Below are positions 29,239 to 36,406 of a stretch of DNA of 36,447 bases, in pieces. Within the stretch, counting starts at the first letter, position 1; each line of letters begins with the position of its first letter. The notes under the pieces were generated by a model. The model was not told the DNA's origin. It did not search any database and saw nothing but the letters and a program-made list of their open reading frames with translations. The position numbers and the translations under genes were made by a program. This DNA comes from a virus: the IMG/VR virus record IMGVR_UViG_3300021599_000323, positions 1 to 36,447 of that record. One strand, 5' to 3'.

Positions 29239-29996
29239 GCGACGGTCACGCCCCATTTCTTGCCAACGCCACGCTCAATGGTGGTGATCTGTGAAGCGGA
29301 CAAGGCTGATGCATAGACGACGCACTCGCTCATGTACATGGCGTTCAGGCTTGCAGTGTCGCATTTTCCAATCTGCAGTTTCGCCGTGGTGGTGGCGTAA
29401 TTGCCGCTGGCATTTGTCCTGCTTCCAACCTCAACGCCATTGCGTCTAACAACCATGGTGGCACCGATTCGGTACACCGTCATTATGTGCGGAGTGGTCC
29501 ACCCAGTATCACTTTGGCTTGCAATGCCAAGCCTTCCTCCACTGGCGTTCACGCTGTCAAAATACAACGTTGATCCGCCAAAGTGGCTTGCGAAAAACAC
29601 TCGCCCATTTGCTTGAGCGTCAGATCCAAAAACTATGGTTCCGCTATTTGCTACGGTCGGCATATAGCAAGCCATCACAAGCACCATCGTCGGACTTGTT
29701 GTTGGCGTCAGCCAGTAGTCTGCAATCGTTGCTGACGAAGTAATGCTGTCGGTGGTGTCGAAATAGAGTGTCGGCTTGTTGTTAAATCCCGTGGCCTGGT
29801 AGGTCGGCTGATTGTTGGCTGTGCTCTGCGTGGCGTGGTATCCGTTCCCGCTTCTGTCATTGATCTGCGAAACGGTGCTGCCGTTCAGCGTGAGCGACGA
29901 GGTGTTGGCGGCATCCAGCCAGAGCTTCAGCCCGCCGATGCTCTTCGGGTTGAATCCCGTGGCCCGTGGCCTTAGCAGTCGTGGACTCATCGGCAT
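29235..29996 (-). CDS. LamG/concanavalin-like fold protein, adsorption candidate
   Basis: The 253-residue product has the LamG/concanavalin-like order: FNPKSIGGLKLWLDAANTSS, INDRSGNGYHATQSTANNQP, KPTLYFDTTDSI, VYRIGATMVVRRNGVEVGSR and MYMSECVVYASALSASQITT. Such domains bind glycans and are frequent in phage tail fibres and in capsid-attached proteins. ATG 29996 has AGGAG at 9 nt. It would help attach to cell-surface or slime carbohydrate. It is not linked to a clear tail-fibre gene, so it may also be a virion decoration. Confidence 0.8.
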   Translation of the reverse strand: MPMSPRLLRPRATGFNPKSIGGLKLWLDAANTSSLTLNGSTVSQINDRSGNGYHATQSTANNQPTYQATGFNNKPTLYFDTTDSITSSATIADYWLTPTTSPTMVLVMACYMPTVANSGTIVFGSDAQANGRVFFASHFGGSTLYFDSVNASGGRLGIASQSDTGWTTPHIMTVYRIGATMVVRRNGVEVGSRTNASGNYATTTAKLQIGKCDTASLNAMYMSECVVYASALSASQITTIERGVGKKWGVTVA

Positions 29997-29999
29997 GGC

Positions 30000-30245
30000 T
30001 TAGTTCTCCTGCGGCATGTCGCCGGCCCGTGGCTGCAGAGCGTAGAGCAATCGTGTCTGCTCGCTCACGGCCTTACTGATCTCACGCTGCGTCTCGCTCA
30101 GGCTCTTCACGAACGCCCTGTGCTCTTCAACAAGAGGCAGCAAAACATCAGCGCGGAGCACCCAGCCGCAAGCAATGGCAACCAAAGTGGGAAATCCCCA
30201 CCGCTCGATGATTCCATACAGGGTGTCTTTCGCAGCGTCAGTCAT
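30000..30245 (-). CDS. Single-pass membrane protein, holin-like candidate
   Basis: The 81-residue protein starts at ATG 30245. One hydrophobic segment (GFPTLVAIACGWVLRADVLL, about 16-35) precedes an amphipathic coiled coil (FVKSLSETQREISKAVSEQT). This size and shape (short N-terminus, one span, helical cytoplasmic tail) recalls BhlA/YvrJ-type small holin-like proteins. It lies in a run of membrane proteins near the papain-like protease. The lysis role is inference. Confidence 0.6.
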   Translation of the reverse strand: MTDAAKDTLYGIIERWGFPTLVAIACGWVLRADVLLPLVEEHRAFVKSLSETQREISKAVSEQTRLLYALQPRAGDMPQEN

Positions 30246-30582
30246 TGCGGGCCTCACTGGACAGAAGCCGCATTTCGCTGCGGTTCTCGCTCTTCTCCAT
30301 CCACCACCGTACAAGAATCTTGACGATCTCTTGCACCAGGGCTGAGAAGATGAGCAGCGTCAAGAAGCCCATCTGCATGTCGGCTCGCACTGAGCGTTCC
30401 ACCGTGCGGGTGTAGTACTTGGCCACAACAGCGGCCTCGGCATCGTCGCACTGCTCGAGCACCGGGATGGGCCAGCCGGCAACGGCACGCCGCACGACAC
30501 GGTTAGCAATGCGTCGGCCGGCAACACGCTGGAGCGTTGGCAGCTGGTCCCAGACGTGCGATTCCAAGTCGGTGAGCGTCAT
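30238..30582 (-). CDS. Membrane protein with C-terminal span
   Basis: The 114-residue product starts at ATG 30582 (ATGA overlap with the lipoprotein gene). A helical soluble part (PTLQRVAGRRIANRVVRRAV) is followed by a hydrophobic segment (MGFLTLLIFSALVQEIVKIL, about 71-90) and a basic tail (WWMEKSENRSEMRL). It could be a holin partner or an anchor. No named family. Confidence 0.6.
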   Translation of the reverse strand: MTLTDLESHVWDQLPTLQRVAGRRIANRVVRRAVAGWPIPVLEQCDDAEAAVVAKYYTRTVERSVRADMQMGFLTLLIFSALVQEIVKILVRWWMEKSENRSEMRLLSSEARND

Positions 30583-30815
30583 CGCTTGCCGGTTCCTTTG
30601 CAGACGGGGCAAGTGATTTTGATCTTCCCGTCACCGATGAAGCCGTCCACGCAATTGTCGCACTTGTCGCTTGCCGGCGTGGGTGCGATCTCGTGCCGCA
30701 ACTGCGTCACCATGCGGGCTGTCTCGCATGCCATGTCGGCGGATACGCCCTGGTCATCGGGCAGCGTGGCCACGCAGCCAATCAGCACGACAGCGAGGCA
30801 GACAAGAAATCTCAC
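30579..30815 (-). CDS. Small lipoprotein with DnaJ-like CxxC zinc motif
   Basis: This 78-residue protein has a lipoprotein signal (MRFLVCLAVVLIGCVATLPD, lipobox V-L-I-G-C at about 10-14) and a C-terminal DnaJ-type zinc pair: CDNCVDGFIGDGKIKITCPV, then CKGTGKR. A CxxC-x-G-x-G pair is usually half of a DnaJ Cys-rich repeat set. Here a single zinc site would be held at the membrane outer face. GTG 30815 overlaps the protease stop (GTGA) with GAGGTG upstream. Gene order after a protease suggests a Rz1/spanin-like position, but the sequence is not Pro-rich like known spanins. Confidence 0.7.
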   Translation of the reverse strand: MRFLVCLAVVLIGCVATLPDDQGVSADMACETARMVTQLRHEIAPTPASDKCDNCVDGFIGDGKIKITCPVCKGTGKR

Positions 30816-31735
30816 AGCACACCTCGGAGCCAGTTATCTGGGAGCGTGGACGGCTTGAACCCGCTGTAGCCGGCGTAGACGTAGGAATCACGGCCTGAGA
30901 GCATGCGGTCGCACACTTCGGCGTCGATCCAAAAAGAACAGTTGCGGACGGCAGGCGGAATGTCGTGCGGGTAATGCTTGCCAACCGTGTTGGATTCGCC
31001 CCACGAGTTGGCACACAGCAGGCCTGGACGCTTGCCGCCACGAAGGCCAATCAGGCACATTGCGTGCCACCAAACGCCACCGGCCTTGCAAAAGCCGTCA
31101 TCGTCTCGGCTCATGCTGAAGCCCTGGCCGCTGCACACCACCACCGGGTAGCCGTTACTGATCGCTGCGGCAGCCTCACTGAAGTTGGTGGCCAGCGTCG
31201 TTTCGCTGCACCGCCGCTCCTTGGCGAACGGCTCGAGCACGTTTGGCACGCCATTGCGTCCCCACTCACGGTCCCGCTGCTGCTTGCCTTCCTCGCGGAT
31301 CACGGTGCCGCCGTAGTCCACGCCGTAATGCAGCGAGCCAAAATCTCGGATGGCCTTGGCGGCATGGAATCCCGTGGACCCATCGCCGCCTTGGTTGCTT
31401 TTCTGCCCGCGAGCCTCTACGCGTGAAAATCCATACAAACTGGCTTCGATTGTGCGGCCCTTCCATGCCTCGGGCTCTTTCCGCCAGTGAATGTCGCAGG
31501 CGGCGAGCACGTCCACCGCAAGGCTCGCGCCCCAGCCGACGCACGAGCCCACGTTGCCCTGAGAGCCACGCTTCCACTTGCTGTCACACGCCAGCAGAGC
31601 CGGGTACAGCATCACATCTTGGTCTGCGGCCTTTAGGTCTGGGCCGGCAGTCGCAATCGTGGGGTGCGGCAACGTCGCAACGAACGCTTCAGCACCTTCT
31701 GGATCGGGCAGGTAGCCCATGCCATGGTCGGCCAT
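30812..31735 (-). CDS. Papain-like cysteine protease
   Basis: The 307-residue protein has the papain (C1) catalytic set. Gln59 (oxyanion) and Cys65 lie in GSQGNVGSCVGWG, His224 in KAGGVWWHAMCLIG, and Asn243 in CANSWGES, with the expected order and spacing. No signal peptide or propeptide is clear. ATG 31735 has AAGGAG at about 6 nt. Phages rarely encode papain-like enzymes. It sits among holin-like membrane proteins where an endolysin is expected. Possible roles are cleavage of peptide crosslinks in the envelope or processing of virion proteins. The protease call is strong; the biological role is inferred. Confidence 0.88.
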   Translation of the reverse strand: MADHGMGYLPDPEGAEAFVATLPHPTIATAGPDLKAADQDVMLYPALLACDSKWKRGSQGNVGSCVGWGASLAVDVLAACDIHWRKEPEAWKGRTIEASLYGFSRVEARGQKSNQGGDGSTGFHAAKAIRDFGSLHYGVDYGGTVIREEGKQQRDREWGRNGVPNVLEPFAKERRCSETTLATNFSEAAAAISNGYPVVVCSGQGFSMSRDDDGFCKAGGVWWHAMCLIGLRGGKRPGLLCANSWGESNTVGKHYPHDIPPAVRNCSFWIDAEVCDRMLSGRDSYVYAGYSGFKPSTLPDNWLRGVL

Positions 31736-31738
31736 GCG

Positions 31739-32347
31739 TCACTCCTTGCCGACGCCGGCCCACGCTACGGCCTTCGCAAATGCGGTGTATCGGCTTCGCA
31801 CGTCAGCAGTGACTGCAACCACGTCCGTGCCAACAGCCTGCCCGTAGGCGGCCTCCACGGCATTCCTGAGCGGCTCATTGCTTCCTGGCTGATGCTGCCC
31901 AATCCGACGCCACGCGATGTCGAGTGCCAGCGTGGTGAACATCCGCAGCGAGCGAGTATCCGTGAACGCCACTTCCGTGGTGACGGCGTCGCCGGCCACA
32001 ACCACGGCGGCCTTGCTCCAGACCTGAGCCCATAGCATCCTGTCGCCCATTGGGACAGACTTAAGAGCCTCGGCCACCGGCTTCACCAGCTGCTGCATCT
32101 CCACGCTCGGAGTCTCCACGTTCACGCTGACGGCAGGAGCCGCCGGAAGCCTTGGCACAGGCAGCTTGCCCCAAGCCGCAGCCACTAGGAGGAGTGCGGC
32201 GGCGATTCGGCCGAGGGTGGCACGCTCGGCGTAGCAGGCCTGGGCGGCCGTAGAGAGCCAGCCAGCGATCCTGTCCCGGTACGGGGCGGCCAGCAGAGCA
32301 ACCGCCGCCACCACGGCTGCGAGGCGTATGACGCTTTCATCGCTCAA
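31739..32347 (-). CDS. Membrane protein with two spans
   Basis: The TTG at 32347 (GGAGG at 7 nt, overlapping TGA of the previous gene) gives 202 residues. Two hydrophobic segments (VIRLAAVVAAVALLAAPY near 6-23 and IAAALLLVAAAWG near 46-58) precede a soluble alpha-helical domain (TPSVEMQQLVKPVAEALKSV, MFTTLALDIAWRRIG). An upstream ATG has no SD. It may be a holin-like or membrane-tethered virion protein. No family is recognised. Confidence 0.6.
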   Translation of the reverse strand: MSDESVIRLAAVVAAVALLAAPYRDRIAGWLSTAAQACYAERATLGRIAAALLLVAAAWGKLPVPRLPAAPAVSVNVETPSVEMQQLVKPVAEALKSVPMGDRMLWAQVWSKAAVVVAGDAVTTEVAFTDTRSLRMFTTLALDIAWRRIGQHQPGSNEPLRNAVEAAYGQAVGTDVVAVTADVRSRYTAFAKAVAWAGVGKE

Positions 32348-32646
32348 CGGGCGGCCTCCACCTGCAGCAGGCACCACCGAACCAGGGCTTCGCCTTCCTT
32401 GGTCTTCAGCAAGTCGCCCAGCATCCGCACCAGCTGGTCATCCACCTGGGCGTCAGTCTTGCTGGCCACCCACTCGGCGGCATCGCTCACCACGACGGCC
32501 TTAGCGTACGGGTCGGCCGTCTGCACGAAACGCTGGGCGTAGCCGACGAGCGGAGCCCACGTTTGCAGAAGTCGGATCTGGTCCCAGATCGACAGATTGC
32601 CGCCGTACTTCTCAAGTTCGGCCGGCGTGGCTTCGTAGTTTGGCAA
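32344..32646 (-). CDS. Hypothetical alpha-helical protein
   Basis: This 100-residue protein starts at a TTG (32646) behind a strong GAGGAGG SD at 7 nt. Sequence: NYEATPAELEKYGGNLSIWD, QIRLLQTWAPLVGYAQRFVQ, ending EALVRWCLLQVEAAR. It is helical and slightly amphipathic. No known motif. It is coupled to the two-span membrane protein that follows, so the two may work together. Confidence 0.6.
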   Translation of the reverse strand: MPNYEATPAELEKYGGNLSIWDQIRLLQTWAPLVGYAQRFVQTADPYAKAVVVSDAAEWVASKTDAQVDDQLVRMLGDLLKTKEGEALVRWCLLQVEAAR

Positions 32647-32648
32647 GG

Positions 32649-32921
32649 CTAGTCCTCCTCTTCGGAGTCTGCCTCACCGTCGTCGTCCTCTTGCAGTGGC
32701 GTCACATTGACGATTTCGTTGATCCAATCGTACGCAGCGTCGTAGGCGTCTTTGGCCTCCTCGAATGCGTCTTTCCGATCCAGCCGAAACGGCTGCTTGA
32801 AAACCTCTTCGTCGAGCAGCTTCCCGTGGCCATCGGTGAGGTAGATGTAGGCATACAGCTGCCCGTATTCGATGACGATCCGCCGCAGCACGTCTTCCTT
32901 GCCCCGTGGTGACAGCGTCAT
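32649..32921 (-). CDS. Hypothetical acidic protein
   Basis: This 90-residue protein starts at ATG 32921 (ATGA with the HTH gene). It has a helical start (RGKEDVLRRIVIEYGQLYAY) and an Asp/Glu-rich tail (EDDDGEADSEEED). Acidic tails of this kind occur in DNA-mimic and anti-restriction proteins but also in many unrelated phage proteins. No function can be given. Confidence 0.6.
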   Translation of the reverse strand: MTLSPRGKEDVLRRIVIEYGQLYAYIYLTDGHGKLLDEEVFKQPFRLDRKDAFEEAKDAYDAAYDWINEIVNVTPLQEDDDGEADSEEED

Positions 32922-33292
32922 CGGTTGGCCTCCCACAAGTCAGCGTCGCCGTCGTAGGCGGTGTGCTCTCTCGTCTCGCTGTCGAGAGGGATTCGCTTGA
33001 GCGACACCAGCTGCGTCTTGGTTACTCGCCGGTCCTCTCGCACGTCATCACTCCACGTCGCCTGTATCTGAATGCAGGCCTGGCGGATCTCGGTGGTTGT
33101 CGGATCTCGCTGCCGAACCGGCTTCGCACGCAGTTTGCGGTCGTGCCGGCGTGGCAACTCCCACACGACGGCCAGGCGGATGACTTGGTCACGGGAAATA
33201 GTCCACCGCTCGCACAACGCCCGCATAGGCATGTGCGTCATCCAATCGGCACGGAATGCCGTCAGGCTGATGGTTGCGGTGACGCCTCGCAC
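32918..33292 (-). CDS. HTH protein of the phage regulator type
   Basis: The 124-residue product has an HTH-like segment (MRALCERWTISRDQVIRLAV, VWELPRRHDRKLR) with the same proline-basic tail as the tandem-HTH gene at 90-521. A second block, IRQACIQIQATWSDDVREDR, is a pattern seen in many phage regulatory or terminase-adjacent HTH proteins. The start codon is uncertain: GTG 33292 has no clear SD and overlaps the glycosyltransferase stop. It probably regulates, or binds DNA in, the late region. Confidence 0.65.
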   Translation of the reverse strand: MRGVTATISLTAFRADWMTHMPMRALCERWTISRDQVIRLAVVWELPRRHDRKLRAKPVRQRDPTTTEIRQACIQIQATWSDDVREDRRVTKTQLVSLKRIPLDSETREHTAYDGDADLWEANR

Positions 33293-34149
33293 GACTCAAT
33301 CCAGTTCATAAGCATTCGCTGCGACGGGTTTAGGTACAGGTGCTGTCCTGTCGCCTTGGCAATGCCCTGATGAAACGGCACATGCTCGCAGTCTGACACG
33401 CCGTCATACGTTCCCTTCAGATACGCATCGGTTCGGTAGATGGCCATGCCACCGAACGCTGACGAGACAAGCACGGGCGGCGAGCCGACAGGCGGCAGCC
33501 ACGAGAAGCCAAAACCTCCGTAGCCGTTCTGGTACGTGTCGAAGTAGCAGTTAGCCTGCCCAATGCCACGAAGTGCCCACAAGTCGTAGTGGCACCACTG
33601 CGGGCCGCCACCGAAGTCGTACTGAAACAACGACGTGCTGGCCATGCCGTAGGCACCCTGCAAATCCACGAGCCAGCCGAGGCCGTTCAGGAATCCTTCG
33701 TCGTTCCAGCCGCCCCACGCATCGAAGTCCACGACGCAGATGTAGTCGGCGTCCTTGGCACACGCTCGCACCCACCGCTGGCATGCGTCTCGGTATTCAG
33801 CCAAGGCAATTGTGCGACGGCCGGCGAACTCCGCGCCGTACTGGTCACGTCCAAGGATCTGATAGTGAAACGTCGCCTGCGGCTTCTCACGGCAGTAGTC
33901 GTGCAGCACCTCGAGCGTCTGATCTTCGCAGTCGTTGCTTTCAATGTGCAGCGACCACGCCCCGGCGATCTCTTGGAGTTTCTCCAGCCGGCCAAGGTTG
34001 CTGGCGAGGCGCACGGCACAGTTACGGGCGAGGCCCACGAAGGCCACGTTGGCATTTCGCAGACGCTCGGTGCCTTCGGCCACACGCTCACGGTAGGCAT
34101 CAATGAACGGCTCATGCGGCAGCCAGAGCCGAGACGGCATGTCAGGCAT
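33262..34149 (-). CDS. Glycosyltransferase-like protein
   Basis: This 295-residue protein has a GT-A-like core: an N-terminal strand VAFVGLARNCAVRLASNLG, then GAWSLHIESNDCEDQTLEVL, and an Asp-x-Asp in YICVVDFDAWGGWNDEGFL, followed by acceptor-region aromatic runs (WCHYDLWALRG, GYGGFGFSWLPPVG). It is the first of three consecutive glycosyltransferase-like genes. ATG 34149 has AGGTG upstream. Probable roles are modification of phage or host surface. Donor sugar unknown. Confidence 0.7.
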   Translation of the reverse strand: MPDMPSRLWLPHEPFIDAYRERVAEGTERLRNANVAFVGLARNCAVRLASNLGRLEKLQEIAGAWSLHIESNDCEDQTLEVLHDYCREKPQATFHYQILGRDQYGAEFAGRRTIALAEYRDACQRWVRACAKDADYICVVDFDAWGGWNDEGFLNGLGWLVDLQGAYGMASTSLFQYDFGGGPQWCHYDLWALRGIGQANCYFDTYQNGYGGFGFSWLPPVGSPPVLVSSAFGGMAIYRTDAYLKGTYDGVSDCEHVPFHQGIAKATGQHLYLNPSQRMLMNWIESCEASPQPSA

Positions 34150-34792
34150 AAAACACCTGCCCATCGTTTACTTTTGCAACCTTAAGCTCATGCCCATGAT
34201 CGGTTGGCCACACCGTTGGATTTTCTGGCATTTGCTGATTGGCAGCATCGTGATACCTACGACACGTCTCAAGACGTTCATCTCGCGTCCTGACGAGCCA
34301 CAGGTGATGCAATAGCGCAGCACCAACGACAACGTCTAACTTCGGCGGTCCTTCATGGACAACTCTTCTGACAGCATGACGTTTCAAGGATAAACGCATT
34401 TGTATGTCTGGCCACCAATGCTCATCAGTCAGCATAAGCGATTCGTTTATCCACAGATGAGCGCGTGGAAACCCGATTGCTTCGTAGTTCTTCCAATCCC
34501 CTGCAAGCAGATAGCCGGCCATTGCAAGCGATACTGTTTCGTCATCATCTAGCCTGAGTACATATTCTCCTGAGCAATGCGACACTGCTTCTTCAAGCAC
34601 TGTCTCGACTACCGGGCAGCTTGACGCATCAAGTCGCACTTTTTTCGCCTTTGGAACGTTTACGTCACATCTGTCACAGCCAATCACCAACTCCGCTCGC
34701 AGTAAGTTTGCAAGCAGTGAAAGATGACTTAGGAACCTTGGCGTGTGGGGTTCTCCGCGTGTCACGCATAACACAGACAGCCTTTCAGACAT
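34142..34792 (-). CDS. GT2-like glycosyltransferase, A+T-rich
   Basis: The 216-residue product opens LSVLCVTRGEPHTPRFLSHL and has CSGEYVLRLDDDETVSLAMA, a typical hydrophobic strand followed by Asp-rich nucleotide-sugar site of family-2 glycosyltransferases. A His-rich acceptor side follows (MRLSLKRHAVRRVVHEGPPK). ATG 34792 overlaps the previous stop by 8 nt. Base composition is A+T-richer than its neighbours, a sign of separate acquisition within a sugar-transfer cluster. Confidence 0.75.
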   Translation of the reverse strand: MSERLSVLCVTRGEPHTPRFLSHLSLLANLLRAELVIGCDRCDVNVPKAKKVRLDASSCPVVETVLEEAVSHCSGEYVLRLDDDETVSLAMAGYLLAGDWKNYEAIGFPRAHLWINESLMLTDEHWWPDIQMRLSLKRHAVRRVVHEGPPKLDVVVGAALLHHLWLVRTRDERLETCRRYHDAANQQMPENPTVWPTDHGHELKVAKVNDGQVFYA

Positions 34793-35555
34793 CCACGCCT
34801 CGCTTTCGGCAGATAGCGGCTGCCACGTCCTGCGGCACGCCTGCACGTTTGAGGAACGCCCAGCACTCGACCATGTAACGACCTGAATCGGTGCTGTTAC
34901 GTTGTGTTACGCCGTAGCCGGAATCGTCCTCGGTGAAGATGGCACCAGGCGCAGGCACATAGACGCAGCCACCCATGGCGGCCACGGCCGAATAGCCGAC
35001 AGCGTCAGCCCACGGCCCCATCCGCCAGTACTCCAACTGGCACAGCCACAGCAGCCAGTTCCACCGGATGGCTGAGCCAATGCCCGTTTCGCACGGCAAG
35101 GCGTCGCTGCTGATGTGCTGGCATGCCTCGGCCTTCGTCATCGCCGTCACTTGGTGAAACGGCATTGGCACAGCACCGTGAGGATCTTGGCCCGGCTTCC
35201 TGCAGTAGTACGAGTGGAAGATCACGGCGGCGTTTGGCCACCGCATCGTGCTCTGCACAACGCCAGGGTAGAGCTCGTCATCGGCTGAAAGCCCGATGAT
35301 GTGGGAACCGCCGAAGAACGTGAACTGCTCAGCGGCAGCCTGCTCCCAGCATGGTGCCTTCACGGCGTTGCGATGCAGCCAGACGCTGTCGTACGTCATC
35401 GCCGCAGCGTCGGCCACTGCCACGCTGTCATCAGTACTGGCGTCGTCGATGACGGCCACCTCCACCGGCATCTGGCTGGCCGCTGAGTAGATCGCCGCCG
35501 GCAACGTCGCAGCGTGGTTCCGATTTGGTATGTAGACGCTCACGCCCAACTTCAC
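34785..35555 (-). CDS. Family 2 glycosyltransferase
   Basis: This 256-residue protein shows the GT2 pattern: VSVYIPNRNHAATLPAAIYS, VEVAVIDDASTDDSVAVADA, and SHIIGLSADDELYPGVVQST (the D-D metal site). GTG 35555 overlaps the RusA stop (GTGA). It would transfer a sugar from a nucleotide donor, perhaps to cell-envelope glycans (seroconversion) or to phage components. The acceptor cannot be inferred. Confidence 0.85.
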   Translation of the reverse strand: MKLGVSVYIPNRNHAATLPAAIYSAASQMPVEVAVIDDASTDDSVAVADAAAMTYDSVWLHRNAVKAPCWEQAAAEQFTFFGGSHIIGLSADDELYPGVVQSTMRWPNAAVIFHSYYCRKPGQDPHGAVPMPFHQVTAMTKAEACQHISSDALPCETGIGSAIRWNWLLWLCQLEYWRMGPWADAVGYSAVAAMGGCVYVPAPGAIFTEDDSGYGVTQRNSTDSGRYMVECWAFLKRAGVPQDVAAAICRKRGVDV

Positions 35556-35953
35556 GAGATCCGCACGGTGGTCCGTGCCTCCGGGCCGTAGCTCTTCTCC
35601 ACCACCAGGCGGCCAACTAGCGAGTCATCGCCCATCACGTCCTGCAGTGCGTCGAGCACCGCCTTGGCGATGTTGTCCACGTCGGGCCTCGGCAACTTTG
35701 GTGCGTCGGGCTTCACGCCGGACTTCTTCGTGTGGGACTTTGGACGTTCAAAGACGGCGTCAATCACCACGTTCAGCGGCTCGCCGGTTGCCGTGAGCCC
35801 AGCACCTCGAGCAGCTGCTGCCAGCGACTGCCGGTAGGCATGCACGGGGTGATCCTTGGGCACGTACGCACGGGCGAACCCGCCCGCAGTCGAGACTCTC
35901 GGCCTCGGCTGTGGGACGGGCTGCCCGGCGACGCTAAATGACACGGATGACAT
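35552..35953 (-). CDS. rusA: RusA-type Holliday junction resolvase
   Basis: The 133-residue product has the RusA layout: VSFSVAGQPVPQPRPRVSTA, AYVPKDHPVHAYRQSLAAAA, then PDVDNIAKAVLDALQDVMGD and LVGRLVVEKSYGPEARTTV. The catalytic acidic residues are visible at about D91, D93 and D109/D110. It cuts Holliday junctions from recombination or replication, a natural partner of RecT. ATG 35953 overlaps the previous stop (TGATG). Confidence 0.93.
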   Translation of the reverse strand: MSSVSFSVAGQPVPQPRPRVSTAGGFARAYVPKDHPVHAYRQSLAAAARGAGLTATGEPLNVVIDAVFERPKSHTKKSGVKPDAPKLPRPDVDNIAKAVLDALQDVMGDDSLVGRLVVEKSYGPEARTTVRIS

Positions 35954-36258
35954 CAGCGATAGCGGATGACGGCGAACCAGCGGCGAGCCACTGGCGAGTA
36001 GGCCACGCCTTCCTCGACGATGACACGGGTGCCGAAGAAGCAGCAGTTGCGACGTGCTGCCTCTGGAGTTGAGCCGGTGCCAATCCCCTCGTACTGGCCG
36101 CAGCTGCTGTGAACCAGCGAGCCACGGCGGGCGATCACGACGGCGTGGTCCTGGGCACTGATGACGCTGCCACGACGGGCCACCACGGTGGTGTCGGCGT
36201 TGGCCGTGACGGCACAGGCCACGAACAAACAAACGAGCAAGGCAACCAAGAAACGCAT
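35953..36258 (-). CDS. Small secreted Cys-rich protein
   Basis: The 101-residue product has a classic signal peptide (MRFLVALLVCLFVACAVTAN, cleavage near ANA-D) and a mature part with ARRGSVISAQDHAVVIARRG, SLVHSSCGQYEGIGTGSTPE and AARRNCCFFGTR. The HSSC…EGIG…TPEAA…NCCFFG pattern resembles small secreted proteins I recall from planctomycete genomes; that is memory, not a search. ATG 36258 has CAGGAGG at 6 nt. It is the first gene of the long late unit. It might act at the cell surface, for example in superinfection exclusion. Confidence 0.7.
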   Translation of the reverse strand: MRFLVALLVCLFVACAVTANADTTVVARRGSVISAQDHAVVIARRGSLVHSSCGQYEGIGTGSTPEAARRNCCFFGTRVIVEEGVAYSPVARRWFAVIRYR

Positions 36259-36328
36259 AGCAGTCCTCCTGTGACTGGGAACAAATCCACAGCCAGCAGG
36301 ATGGCAAGCGTGTCAAGCAAGCCGGGCA

Positions 36329-36406
36329 GGCGTACTATGCGGCACCAGTAACGTCCGCCGGTTGCGTCACGCTGCGGCAAGATGCCGAATCTCCGGCGTA
36401 CTATGC
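36329..36406. repeat. Pair of direct repeats upstream of the late unit
   Basis: GGCGTACTATGC occurs at 36329-36340 and 36395-36406, followed by GGCACC and AGCACG, so the repeat spans about 16 bp, 66 bp apart. Between them lies a TTGC...GCAA inverted pair (36362-36380). A 10-bp palindrome TTCTGCAGAA follows (36428-36437). The 189 nt from 36259 to the window end hold no gene that I can support. This looks like a control region of the late operon, but no clear -35/-10 pair on the minus strand was found. Confidence 0.5.

Noticed and set aside
36310-36338. Plus-strand promoter (GTGTCA, 17 bp, TACTAT)
   Set aside because: It would point away from all nearby genes, with only a moderate -35 box. The repeated TACTAT is noted instead as part of the direct repeats.
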